Below are positions 22,467-30,436 of a stretch of 30,547 nucleotides of DNA, one piece after another (positions within the stretch are counted from its first letter, which is position 1; each line of letters opens with the position of its first letter). The position numbers and the translations under genes were made by a program. Below the pieces are notes generated by a model that was given only the letters and a program-made list of their open reading frames with translations, had not been told where the DNA came from and made no database searches. The DNA comes from Rhodobacteraceae bacterium UBA3069 (GTDB taxonomy: Bacteria > Pseudomonadota > Alphaproteobacteria > Rhodobacterales > Rhodobacteraceae), in contig DFBX01000042.1 in the NCBI GenBank assembly GCA_002366795.1, positions 1 through 30,547 on the forward strand, read 5' to 3'.

Positions 22467-23387
22467 TTAGAAGGAGAACTGAACACCCAGGTCGGCGCGG
22501 GTCACTTCGTTCACCGACACAACACCACCGCGGATGGACGCGCCACCGCCGAGGTTGTGAACAACACCGAGACCGTAGTTTTCGCCACCGGTTGCCAGGT
22601 TCAGAGCCTCGTCGTGGTTGACATAGGCGTTGATGGTGGTTGCGGAACCAACTTTGTAGCCCAGAGCCAGACCGTACTTCATGTCGCCGTCGTTGTCGGC
22701 AGCTTGCAGGGTCACGGTTGCGGGGCCGAAGGTGCCGGCTGCGGTCAGAGCCCACTCGGTGTCGCCAACAACGTCGGAGTCTTGACCGGCGACTGCAACG
22801 GTGTAGTTGCCTGCCGAGTATGCCAGCCACAGAGCGGTACGCTCGGTTGCGCCGTTCACACCGTAGGTGGTTTGGGCGTAGGAGTGCGACAACCATGCGG
22901 AGAATGCACCCATGGAGTATTTGATGTCTACGCCTTGACGGCCTTGTCCGCCGGAGGTGTAGGTGTCACGACCGTAGTTGTCGACAATGTTGGCATAGCC
23001 CAGGCCGGTCAGACCAATGGAGCCATCGTAGATGCCGGGCATGTATTCAAACGCGCCTTGGACGTGGCCCATGGACACTTCCAGACCGCCGGTGGCAACC
23101 CAGAAACGCACGTTGTTGAAGCCGCCGGTGCCGCCACCCAAGGTATCGTAGGACGATTCGTTTTCGTCCAGCTGCATGCGGGTTTGTGCACCGAAGGTCA
23201 GGCCCGAATCGGTTTCGGTCGACGCGGTGACGATCAGACGGAAGCGCGACTCCATGCGGGTCTTCTCGTCTGCGCGAGCGTCGTTGTATTCCATACCCCA
23301 GCGAGCGTAACCGCCGAAGGTGACGTCTGCAGCTGCAACACCAGCGGTGGCGACGAGAGCAGTCGTAGCGAAGAGAATCTTTTTCAT
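22467..23387 (-). CDS. Outer-membrane porin (Rhodobacter type)
   Basis: This 306-residue protein begins with a signal peptide (MKKILFATTALVATAGVAAA) followed by DVTFGGYARWGMEYND, a start typical of Rhodobacter-type general porins. The mature part alternates polar and hydrophobic residues in glycine-rich beta strands and ends in phenylalanine (VQFSF), the signature needed for assembly by the BAM complex. Length fits a 16-strand trimeric porin. The ATG at 23385-23387 follows GAGGGAAA. Its codon choice is restricted, consistent with high expression. A strong UUCG terminator follows it. It is divergent from the DUF3576 lipoprotein gene. Eight consecutive G (plus strand) lie about 80 bases upstream of the start. 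Confidence 0.93.
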   Translation of the reverse strand: MKKILFATTALVATAGVAAADVTFGGYARWGMEYNDARADEKTRMESRFRLIVTASTETDSGLTFGAQTRMQLDENESSYDTLGGGTGGFNNVRFWVATGGLEVSMGHVQGAFEYMPGIYDGSIGLTGLGYANIVDNYGRDTYTSGGQGRQGVDIKYSMGAFSAWLSHSYAQTTYGVNGATERTALWLAYSAGNYTVAVAGQDSDVVGDTEWALTAAGTFGPATVTLQAADNDGDMKYGLALGYKVGSATTINAYVNHDEALNLATGGENYGLGVVHNLGGGASIRGGVVSVNEVTRADLGVQFSF

Positions 23388-23466
23388 GGTTTTTCCCTCG
23401 AATTTCATTCATGCGCCCCAAGACGGGGAATCCGCGTTGGGTATGGCAAGTCTTTCGCTCTTTTCA

Positions 23467-23474
23467 GGGGGGGG
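23467..23474. repeat. Homopolymer of eight G upstream of the porin gene
   Basis: Eight G in a row on the plus strand (C8 for the porin) lie 80-87 bases upstream of the porin start codon, in the divergent promoter region. Such tracts can slip in replication. No clear -35/-10 pair spanning the tract was found. Confidence 0.5.
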
Positions 23475-23655
23475 TTTCAAGCATGACGAACGGGTAGCCG
23501 TGGATTGTGGTGATTTATGGTGCAAGTCTGCCACAGTCCCCCAAAGCGCCCAGGCAGGCGCATCACCGCGTAAATACACGCACGCGTGGGGCGCGCGTAG
23601 GCGGTGCGCACGGATAAGTCCTTGCCCCGACTGTATGCGTTGGGTAGGACAGAAC

Positions 23656-24198
23656 ATGAATAAAAGCAGTTCGGGCGGCACGATGAAAACCAATCGTATA
23701 TCCAAACTGGTCCTGATGGGCCTTCTGGTGGCAACAGTTGCCGCCTGCGGCGGTCGCAAGGGCCGTGTGTCAGGCGAACCTTTGGTCCCCGGCGATATTG
23801 ATGCGTTTCAAAACCGCACCGATGTCGGGAACCCGCTCGAGAACAACAAGACCGGTTCGTCGATCTGGGACATTTTCAACCGCAAGAATCAGGATCTGAG
23901 CGTCGCGGTGAACCGCTACCTGTGGAACGCCTCGCTGGATGTGCTGAATTTCCTGCCGGTGCAATCGGTCGATCCCTTCACCGGCGTGATTGTGACCGGC
24001 TATGGCACCCCGCCGGGTGGCGGCCGCGCATATCGCGCGACGGTCTATATCAAGGACCCCGCGCTGGAGGCACGCTCGCTTGTGGTTTCCATGCAGACCC
24101 GCGGCGGCAACCCCGTCTCTGCCTCCACCCAGCGCGCGATCGAGGACGCCATTCTGGGCCGTGCCCGCCAGATGCGGATCGCAGACAAGAAATTCTGA
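23656..24198 (+). CDS. DUF3576 domain lipoprotein
   Basis: This protein of 180 residues (171 if the later ATG is used) carries a lipoprotein signal: KLVLMGLLVATVAAC, with lipobox VAAC. The conserved DUF3576 part follows, including GSSIWDIFNRKNQDLSVAVNRYLWNASLDVLNFLPVQSVDPFTGVIVTGYGTPPGG and a C-terminal AIEDAILGRARQMRI helix. It is expected to be anchored in the envelope. Function unknown. ATG 23656 has AGGA six bases upstream; ATG 23683 gives a more usual short lipoprotein n-region but a weak ribosome site. I prefer 23656 with limited certainty. It converges with bioY on a shared terminator. Confidence 0.85.
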   Translation: MNKSSSGGTMKTNRISKLVLMGLLVATVAACGGRKGRVSGEPLVPGDIDAFQNRTDVGNPLENNKTGSSIWDIFNRKNQDLSVAVNRYLWNASLDVLNFLPVQSVDPFTGVIVTGYGTPPGGGRAYRATVYIKDPALEARSLVVSMQTRGGNPVSASTQRAIEDAILGRARQMRIADKKF

Positions 24199-24234
24199 TC
24201 TCAATTCGAATCTCGGGGCCAAGCCTTCGGACAT

Positions 24235-24274
24235 AAAAACGCCCCCGCGCCAGTTTGGCCGGGGGCGTTTTCTA
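24235..24274. terminator. Bidirectional terminator between the DUF3576 gene and bioY
   Basis: GCCCCCG (24241-24247) pairs with CGGGGGC (24260-24266), extended outward by A-T pairs (24236-24240 with 24267-24271). The loop itself can form a GCCA/TGGC stem. A tract on the left and T tract on the right let it serve both converging genes. Confidence 0.88.
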
Positions 24275-24291
24275 TTGGTCTGGCGAAATGG

Positions 24292-24831
24292 TCAGGCGAC
24301 AACCAGATCGGGGCGCGCCTTGCGCAGCCCCTGCGTGATCAGCCCGGTCAACACGGCCTTGATCAGATCGCCGGGGATGAAAACGGCCATGATCGCGGTT
24401 GATGCGGCAATGCTTTTTCCGGTCACGACCGCGAAACCCGCGATTCCAAAGCCATACAGCACGACGATCCCGCCGACGGTGGCCGCCAGCGCGGGCAGGA
24501 TAAAGCCACCCTTCGCTGCCCAGCCCTGCGCCAGCGCGCCGGTGACATAGGCCGCGATCGGAAAACCGACAAGAAAGCCCAGCGTCGGGCCGGTAAAGAC
24601 GCCCAAACCGCCACGGCCACCGGCCAGCAAAGGCAGGCCCAGCGCGACAAGGCCAAGGAACAACAAGGCGGCCAGCGCCCCGCGTTTGGCGCCCAGCACG
24701 GTGCCGGCCAGCATAAAGCCCATGGATTGCGCCGTGATCGGCACACCCGAGGCAAGGTCGAATTTCGGGACAAGCCCCAATGCGGCGATCAGCGCCGCAA
24801 AGAGGGCAATAAGGGTGATGGTCCGTTCCAC
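24292..24831 (-). CDS. bioY: Biotin transporter substrate-binding component BioY
   Basis: This 179-residue integral membrane protein is the biotin-binding S component of an ECF transporter. It has six hydrophobic segments and the BioY motifs VPITAQSMGFMLAGTVLGAKRGALA (about 30-54) and GGLGVFTGPTLGFLVGFP (about 74-91). The C-terminal AVFIPGDLIKAVLTGLI stretch also fits. The start is GTG (24829-24831), supported by AGGAAGGA a few bases upstream; no ATG fits the conserved N-terminus. It is the last gene of bioM-bioN-bioY, 33 bases after bioN. Confidence 0.95.
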   Translation of the reverse strand: MERTITLIALFAALIAALGLVPKFDLASGVPITAQSMGFMLAGTVLGAKRGALAALLFLGLVALGLPLLAGGRGGLGVFTGPTLGFLVGFPIAAYVTGALAQGWAAKGGFILPALAATVGGIVVLYGFGIAGFAVVTGKSIAASTAIMAVFIPGDLIKAVLTGLITQGLRKARPDLVVA

Positions 24832-24864
24832 GTGTTTTCCTTCCTGTTTTTGTTAAGGTGGGTG

Positions 24865-25461
24865 TCAGGCACCGCCTCGCGCACGAATGGCATCGGCCAC
24901 GCGCTCTGCATCGTCAAGGGCCGTTAGCGCAAAAGGAACCATAAGGTGCCATCCGGGGCGACGCGCCGAACGCGCCCGCCATGCCAGCACCAATTGGCTG
25001 CCCTTTTGCGCCAGAACGGGCGTGAACCGGATCACCAGCGCCACGGCCAGCGCCAGCCGCTTTCGAAACAGCGGTGGTACGCGCAGCACGGCAAGGGCGC
25101 GTTCAACCACGGCCAGCATCGTGTCCAGCCGCGTGGTCAGCGTCACCAGGTTGGCGGCCGCAATGGCGGCGGCCAGCCGCAGCAGAATCACCGCGCCCTG
25201 GGCAATCTCTCCCGTTACGACGTGCCAGCCACCGACCAGAACCGCGAAAACCCACAAGGGTTTCAGCAGCCGCAGCCCCTGCCGCACGAATGCCACGCCC
25301 CCGGGCAGATACAAAACCGCAACCGCGGCGCAGGCACCCAGCGCCACGGGCACCACCTGCACCCATGTCAGCGCCAGCGTCCACAGGCACAGCGCCAGCA
25401 GTTTCGGCCCCGCGGGCAGGCCGTGCCACGGCGTGCGAATGTCAGAGGTCAGCGAAATCAT
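24865..25461 (-). CDS. bioN: ECF transporter transmembrane component BioN (EcfT)
   Basis: This 198-residue membrane protein couples the BioM ATPase to BioY. It has about five hydrophobic segments. The two EcfT coupling motifs are ARS (163-165, within AWRARSARRPG) and ARG (194-196, near the C-terminus). The ATG at 25459-25461 lies inside the end of bioM, with a 20-base overlap, so translation is coupled. The protein is shorter than many EcfT proteins, as usual for BioN. Confidence 0.92.
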   Translation of the reverse strand: MISLTSDIRTPWHGLPAGPKLLALCLWTLALTWVQVVPVALGACAAVAVLYLPGGVAFVRQGLRLLKPLWVFAVLVGGWHVVTGEIAQGAVILLRLAAAIAAANLVTLTTRLDTMLAVVERALAVLRVPPLFRKRLALAVALVIRFTPVLAQKGSQLVLAWRARSARRPGWHLMVPFALTALDDAERVADAIRARGGA

Positions 25462-26176
25462 CGCGCTCTCCCATCCGGGTCATGGCGTCACGATAGGCGG
25501 GAATCACCTGGTCAGGCGTCCCGTCGGCCTGCACCGCGCCCGCTTCCATCCAGATCACGCGATCATAGCTGGCGATGCTGTCCAGATCATGGGTGATATG
25601 AACAAGGTGCTGCGGCAGCGCATCCAGGTATCGGGTCAGCCGCAGCACGGTGGCCATGTCCAGCCCCGCGAACGGCTCGTCCAGCACGATCACGCGCGGC
25701 TGCATCAGCAGCACCGACATCAGGCACACCAGGTGCCGCTGCCCCTGTGAAAGCGTATGCACGGCGCGGTCCGTCCAGTTGGCACGTTCGAACTTCGCCA
25801 ACATATCGGCCACCATGGCGGCGGCATCTGCCCGCGTGTGCCCCTGCTGGGTCAGGCCGAACGCCATTTCCTCGGCCACGGTGGGGAAAATGATCTGGTG
25901 GTCGGGGTTCTGGAACAGGATGCCCACCGTGCCGATCGCCGCCTTGCGGTCCTTGGCCACGTCCACACCGGCCACGGTCACGGTTCCGCTGTCCGCCTCG
26001 GTCAGCCCGCAAACCAGCCGCGCCAACTGGCTTTTTCCGGCGCCATTGCGCCCGATCACCGCGACGCGCGGCGCATCCAGACCCAGCGACAGCCCGTCGA
26101 ACAGCGCCTTGCCGCCAAGAGTCAACCGCACGTCTTGCAGACGAATCGCTAAGGTCTTGGTTTCGGTCCCGCTCAA
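25442..26176 (-). CDS. bioM: ECF transporter ATPase BioM
   Basis: This ATPase of about 244 residues powers biotin uptake. Numbered from the TTG chosen here, the Walker A motif is GRNGAGKS (42-49), the Q-loop glutamine is Gln89, the signature is LSQGQR (142-147), Walker B is VIVLDEP (162-168) and the H-loop is His196. The start is uncertain because no ATG exists in the region. TTG at 26174-26176 has GGGGA seven bases upstream and begins just before the conserved IRLQDVRLTL. A TTG at 26230 would place a strong hairpin inside the coding region. It overlaps bioN by 20 bases and lies 72 bases after glpK. Confidence 0.9.
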   Translation of the reverse strand: MSGTETKTLAIRLQDVRLTLGGKALFDGLSLGLDAPRVAVIGRNGAGKSQLARLVCGLTEADSGTVTVAGVDVAKDRKAAIGTVGILFQNPDHQIIFPTVAEEMAFGLTQQGHTRADAAAMVADMLAKFERANWTDRAVHTLSQGQRHLVCLMSVLLMQPRVIVLDEPFAGLDMATVLRLTRYLDALPQHLVHITHDLDSIASYDRVIWMEAGAVQADGTPDQVIPAYRDAMTRMGERDDFADL

Positions 26177-26203
26177 GGGCTTGTCCCCATGCTTGATAGT
26201 GAG

Positions 26204-26224
26204 GCGCGGGGATAAGCCCCGCGC
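26204..26224 (-). promoter_or_regulatory. GC hairpin between glpK and bioM
   Basis: A perfect 8-bp stem pairs GCGCGGGG (26204-26211) with CCCCGCGC (26217-26224) around a five-base loop. It starts 24 bases after the glpK stop and has no T tract on either strand, so it is not a standard terminator. It could stabilise the glpDK message, separate expression of glpK from bioMNY, or mark an mRNA processing point. It also argues that bioM starts downstream of it. Confidence 0.5.
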
Positions 26225-26248
26225 GGGCAAAGCGCAAGCCGTCCCGCC

Positions 26249-27745
26249 CTACCCCGCATCTTCCGCGAACTGGATCGCCGCAGCGACCCCGCGTCGCCAC
26301 GCACCGTATTTGGCGCGGCGCGTTGCGTCATCCATCGCCGGATCAAAGCGGCGCGCCACGTGCCAGCCGGCGGCGAACCCTTCCATATCGGGATAAAGCC
26401 CCGCCCGCTGCCCCGCCAGCCATGCCGCGCCCATCGCCGTGGTTTCCAGCATCGCGGGCCGTTCCACCGGCGTGCCCGTGATGTCGGACAGGAATTGCAT
26501 CGTCCAGTCCGAGGCGCTCATGCCGCCATCCACCCGCAGGGTCGCGCCCGCCCCGGCCCAATCGGCCTGCATCGCCTCCAGCAGATCGCGGGTCTGAAAG
26601 CCCACCGATTCCAACGCGGCCAGGGCAAATTCGGCAGGCCCCGAATTGCGGGTCAGCCCGAACACCGCACCGCGACATTCGGCATTCCAATAGGGCGCGC
26701 CAAGGCCGGTGAAGGCAGGCACCAGAACCAAGCCCTGCGTCGGGTCGGCACGTTCGGCAAGCGGCTGGGTTTGCGCCGCCTCGCGGATGATCTTCAGCCC
26801 GTCGCGCAGCCATTGCACCACCGCCCCCGCAATAAAGATAGACCCTTCCAGCGCATAGGTCGGCTTGCCATCCAGCTGATAGGCGATGGTCGTCAACAAG
26901 CGGTTTTGCGACCGAACCGGCGCATCGCCCGTGTTCAGCAGCGCGAAACAGCCGGTGCCATAGGTGGATTTCATCATCCCCGGCTTGAAACAGGCCTGCC
27001 CGATGGTCGCCGCCTGCTGATCGCCCGCGATACCCATGATCGGGATCGGCTTGCCGAACAGGTCGGCGCGGGTCACGCCGTAATCGGCGGCGCAATCGCG
27101 CACTTCGGGCAGCAGGGCGCGGGGGATATCCAACAGGTCGCACATATGATCCGACCAGGCCCCCGCCTTGATGTCATATAGCAGAGTGCGCGCGGCATTG
27201 GTGGCATCGGTGGCATGGACCGCGCCGCCGGTCAGGTTCCAGACCAGCCAGCTATCGACGGTGCCAAAGGCCAGTTCGCCCGCCTCGGCCCGTGCGCGCG
27301 CGCCGTCCACATTGTCCAATATCCATTTCAGTTTCGTACCGCTGAAATACGGGTCCAGCAGCAGGCCGGTGATTTCGGTCACCTTGTCCTCGTGCCCCTC
27401 CGCCTTCAGGCGACGGCACAGATCGGCGGTCCGGCGGTCCTGCCAGACGATGGCATTATGCACCGGCTTGCCAGTCGCACGGTCCCATACAACGGTGGTT
27501 TCGCGCTGGTTGGTGATGCCGATGGCGGCAATATCCCCCGCCCGCAGCCCCGCCTTTTCCATCGCCGCGCGGCATGTGCCCGCAGTCGAGGTCCACAAAT
27601 CCGCCGCCGCATGTTCCACCCAGCCAGAAGCCGGGAAATGCTGGGTGAATTCCTCTTGCGCGGTGGCGGCCACCTTGAAACCGGCGTCGAACAGGATCGC
27701 GCGGGTCGATGTGGTGCCTTGGTCAATCGCAAGAATATGGGTCAT
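26249..27745 (-). CDS. glpK: Glycerol kinase
   Basis: This 498-residue cytoplasmic enzyme of the FGGY family phosphorylates glycerol to sn-glycerol 3-phosphate. DQGTTSTRAI (8-17) is the phosphate-binding loop, and Arg81-Glu82 in ITNQRETTVVWDR bind glycerol. IAGDQQAATIGQACF holds the catalytic aspartate, and VDGGMSASDWTMQFLSDI is the second FGGY signature. The length is normal. The ATG at 27743-27745 has a GAGG site upstream; the longer frame lacks one. It lies 68 bases after glpD on the same strand and forms the catabolic operon with it. No glycerol facilitator or ABC uptake genes are in view. Confidence 0.97.
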   Translation of the reverse strand: MTHILAIDQGTTSTRAILFDAGFKVAATAQEEFTQHFPASGWVEHAAADLWTSTAGTCRAAMEKAGLRAGDIAAIGITNQRETTVVWDRATGKPVHNAIVWQDRRTADLCRRLKAEGHEDKVTEITGLLLDPYFSGTKLKWILDNVDGARARAEAGELAFGTVDSWLVWNLTGGAVHATDATNAARTLLYDIKAGAWSDHMCDLLDIPRALLPEVRDCAADYGVTRADLFGKPIPIMGIAGDQQAATIGQACFKPGMMKSTYGTGCFALLNTGDAPVRSQNRLLTTIAYQLDGKPTYALEGSIFIAGAVVQWLRDGLKIIREAAQTQPLAERADPTQGLVLVPAFTGLGAPYWNAECRGAVFGLTRNSGPAEFALAALESVGFQTRDLLEAMQADWAGAGATLRVDGGMSASDWTMQFLSDITGTPVERPAMLETTAMGAAWLAGQRAGLYPDMEGFAAGWHVARRFDPAMDDATRRAKYGAWRRGVAAAIQFAEDAG

Positions 27746-27813
27746 CCGTGGCCTCTTTTTCCGGTTCGGCCCATCAAACGCAAAACCGGCGGGCATCGCA
27801 AGCGGCCCGCGCC

Positions 27814-29421
27814 TTAGCCCGCCTGAACCTGCCCGCCCGCGCGCATCCAGCCATCCAGATGCTCGATCTGCCCCGATGTCATCCGCAGCCCCAGCTTGCT
27901 GCGCCGCCAGACAACGTCCTCGGCGCGGCGGGCGAATTCATTTTGCATCAGCCATGTGACCTCGGCCCCGGTCAGGGTGGCGCCGAAATCCTCGCCCAGA
28001 TCGGCCAGCGATTGCGCATGGCCCAGCACACCCCAGGCACCGGTCCCATAGGCACGCGCCAGCCGGCGGGCATGGAACGGCGTCAGAAACGGGTAATCCG
28101 CCACCAGCCGCGCCACCAGCGCGTCAAATCCCGCAACCGCGAAATCGCCCCCCGGCAGGGGCACGGCGGCGGTCCAGTCGCCCTTTTCCACAGTTAGATA
28201 GCGGCCTATCCTTGCCATCGCGCTTTCGGCAAGCCGGCGATAGGTGGTGATCTTGCCGCCAAAGACATTCAGCACCGGCGCGCCGTCGTCATTTACCTTC
28301 AGCGTGTAATCCCGCGTCGCCGCCGTGGCCGAACTGGCCCCGTCATCATACAGCGGCCGCACGCCCGAATAGGTCCAGACGATATCCTCCGCGCCGATCT
28401 GCGCCTTGAAATAGCGGTTGGCGAAATCCAGCAGGTATTGCTGTTCGGCCTCGGAGCAGACGGGCGGAACCGACGGGTCCGCATGGTCGGCATCGGTGGT
28501 GCCGATCAGGGTGAAATCGCCCTCGTAAGGAATGGCGAAAATGATGCGCCCGTCGGTACCCTGAAAGAAATAGCACTTGTCGTGGTCATACAGGCGGCGC
28601 GTCACGATGTGGCTGCCACGCACCAGCCGCACGCCTTCGCGCGAATTGATATGCACTTGGTTTTGCAGGACATCGCCAACCCATGGCCCCGCCGCGTTGA
28701 CCAGCATCCGCGCGCGGTGCTGGTGCGTCTCGCCGGTGTCCGCATCCCTCGTGGTGACAACCCAATGGCCATCTGTCCGCTCGGCGCTCAGCACCTTGGT
28801 CCGCACCATGATCCGCGCCCCGCGCGCCGCGGCATCGCGGGCGTTCAACACCACCAGCCGCGAATCCTCGACCCAGCAGTCGGAATATTCATAGGCGTGG
28901 CGGAAACGGTCCTTCAGCGGCGCGCCCTCCGGCCCGTGACGCAGGTCAACCAACGTGGTGGCCGGCAAGATCTTGCGCCCGCCCATGTGGTCGTAAAGGA
29001 ACAGCCCCAGCCGGACCAGCCACGCGGGCCGCCGCCCCCGCATCCACGGCATCACCACCCACAGTAGTTTCGAGGTGGGCGTATCCCCCTCGAACCGCAT
29101 ATCCTTGTGATAGGGAAGCACGAACCGCATCGGCCAGGCGATATGCGGCATCGCGCGCAGCAGGATTTCCCGCTCGATCAGCGCCTCGCGAACAAGCCGG
29201 AACTCGAAATACTCAAGGTAACGCAGCCCGCCATGGAACAACTTGGTCGAGGCAGAGGACGTGGCCGAGGCAAGGTCGCCCATTTCCGCCAGCGTCACGG
29301 TCAGGCCCCGACCCGCCGCATCGCGCGCAATCCCGCAACCGTTGATCCCGCCGCCAATGACGAACAGATCACAGATGTCCTGCGTATTGTCCTCGGTTGG
29401 CACCCAAGCCTCCCCACTCAT
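27814..29421 (-). CDS. glpD: Aerobic glycerol-3-phosphate dehydrogenase
   Basis: This 535-residue FAD enzyme oxidises sn-glycerol 3-phosphate to dihydroxyacetone phosphate at the inner membrane and passes electrons to quinone. The N-terminal dinucleotide motif GGGINGCG (23-30) is followed by Glu46 at the end of the second strand. SSASTKLFHGGLRYLEYFEFRLVREAL (about 55-81) is the GlpD signature. The C-terminal domain (about 400-520) has the DUF4469-like cap found in GlpD (WLMQNEFARRAEDVVWRRSKLGL). The ATG at 29419-29421 follows AAGG. It heads glpD-glpK and is divergent from glpR, with a candidate operator 51 bases upstream of the start. Confidence 0.97.
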   Translation of the reverse strand: MSGEAWVPTEDNTQDICDLFVIGGGINGCGIARDAAGRGLTVTLAEMGDLASATSSASTKLFHGGLRYLEYFEFRLVREALIEREILLRAMPHIAWPMRFVLPYHKDMRFEGDTPTSKLLWVVMPWMRGRRPAWLVRLGLFLYDHMGGRKILPATTLVDLRHGPEGAPLKDRFRHAYEYSDCWVEDSRLVVLNARDAAARGARIMVRTKVLSAERTDGHWVVTTRDADTGETHQHRARMLVNAAGPWVGDVLQNQVHINSREGVRLVRGSHIVTRRLYDHDKCYFFQGTDGRIIFAIPYEGDFTLIGTTDADHADPSVPPVCSEAEQQYLLDFANRYFKAQIGAEDIVWTYSGVRPLYDDGASSATAATRDYTLKVNDDGAPVLNVFGGKITTYRRLAESAMARIGRYLTVEKGDWTAAVPLPGGDFAVAGFDALVARLVADYPFLTPFHARRLARAYGTGAWGVLGHAQSLADLGEDFGATLTGAEVTWLMQNEFARRAEDVVWRRSKLGLRMTSGQIEHLDGWMRAGGQVQAG

Positions 29422-29471
29422 AGCCGCCTTGACCTGGGGAGCATGCCAACAGAGGAACGCGAAGTGAAGAT

Positions 29472-29491
29472 TTTATTTTCGTTTATTTTCG
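29472..29491. promoter_or_regulatory. Candidate GlpR operator O1 (glpD side)
   Basis: A perfect tandem of the ten-base unit TTTATTTTCG occupies 29472-29491, so ATTTTCG occurs twice with exactly one helical turn between. It lies 51 bases upstream of the glpD start. DeoR-type regulators often bind such repeated half sites. The assignment is inferred from position and repetition. Confidence 0.55.
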
Positions 29492-29549
29492 GTATAACCC
29501 TTATTTATTTCCTTTATTGCCGCCAAAATAGCCACCGCTTGCGCATTAA

Positions 29550-29566
29550 CGAAAATTCTCGAAGAT
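29550..29566. promoter_or_regulatory. Candidate GlpR operator O2 (glpR side)
   Basis: CGAAAAT (29550-29556) and CGAAGAT (29560-29566) are direct repeats with ten-base spacing. CGAAAAT is the reverse complement of the ATTTTCG unit of O1, so O1 and O2 face each other across the intergenic region. It lies about 60 bases upstream of the glpR start. Confidence 0.5.
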
Positions 29567-29625
29567 GAAACCGCTTGCCGAATGCAGACCCCCACATGTA
29601 TCCCAGTGCAAATGCAGGAGGACAA

Positions 29626-30390
29626 ATGGCTCAGACATTCCGCCAGCCGGAGATCATCGAAATCGCCCGCCGCGCGGGCAAGGTCACCGTCGAGGGGCTG
29701 GCAGATCATTTCGGCGTGACCCACCAGACGATCCGCCGCGATCTGGCCGAACTGGCTGATACGGGCAAGCTGGAACGGGTGCATGGCGGCGCCATCCTGC
29801 CATCGGGCATCACCAATATCGGATACGAGGACCGGCGCGCCCTGAACCAGACCGCCAAGGTGGACATCGCCCGCGCCTGTTCGGCGCTTCTGCCAAATGA
29901 CTGCTCGATCTTCCTGAACATCGGCACCACGACCGAAAAGGTCGCCGCCGCGCTTCTGAATCACCGCAATATCATGGTGGTGACCAACAACATGAACGTC
30001 GCCACCACTCTGGCCGCCAACCCCGAGGCGCAGGTGATCGTGACAGGCGGCACCCTGCGCCGGTCCGATGGCGGGCTGATCGGCAACCTGACCACAGACA
30101 CGATCCGCCAGTTCAAATTCGATCACGCTATAGTCGGTTGTTCCGCGATGGATAGCGAAGGCGACCTGCTGGATTTCGATATATCCGAGGTGGGCGTGTC
30201 CCAGACCATCATCCGCCAGTCGCGCCATGTGACGCTGGTGGCCGACCATACGAAATTTCTGCGCCACGCCCCCGCCCGCATCGGATCGCTGGCCGAGGTG
30301 GACCGCTTTATCACCGACTGCCAGATCGACCCCAAGCTGGCCGAGGCCTGCAAATCATGGGGCACCGAAGTGGTCGTCGCGGTGCGGTGA
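29626..30390 (+). CDS. glpR: DeoR family transcriptional regulator, probable glycerol-3-phosphate repressor
   Basis: This 254-residue regulator has an N-terminal DeoR winged helix (about 6-58) with the recognition segment LADHFGVTHQTIRRDLAEL. The C-terminal sugar-phosphate sensor domain carries NIGTTTEKVAAAL and VVTNNMNVAT, then IVTGGTLRRSDGGLIG and FDHAIVGCSAMD. DeoR proteins are usually about 250 residues, and the ATG at 29626 with AGGAGG (29616-29621) gives that length; ATG 29596 and TTG 29575 in frame are less well supported. Its divergence from glpD-glpK and the operator-like repeats between them make it the likely repressor of the locus, responding to glycerol 3-phosphate. Confidence 0.9.
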   Translation: MAQTFRQPEIIEIARRAGKVTVEGLADHFGVTHQTIRRDLAELADTGKLERVHGGAILPSGITNIGYEDRRALNQTAKVDIARACSALLPNDCSIFLNIGTTTEKVAAALLNHRNIMVVTNNMNVATTLAANPEAQVIVTGGTLRRSDGGLIGNLTTDTIRQFKFDHAIVGCSAMDSEGDLLDFDISEVGVSQTIIRQSRHVTLVADHTKFLRHAPARIGSLAEVDRFITDCQIDPKLAEACKSWGTEVVVAVR

Positions 30391-30436
30391 GCGGACCTTC
30401 ACTGCCATCTGGGCCGGTGTCCGCTCTGCGGGTGAG

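Noticed and set aside
30391..30436. Upstream part of the edd frame
   Set aside because: The frame stays open here but the translated residues do not resemble Edd, and the composition is that of the resident genome.
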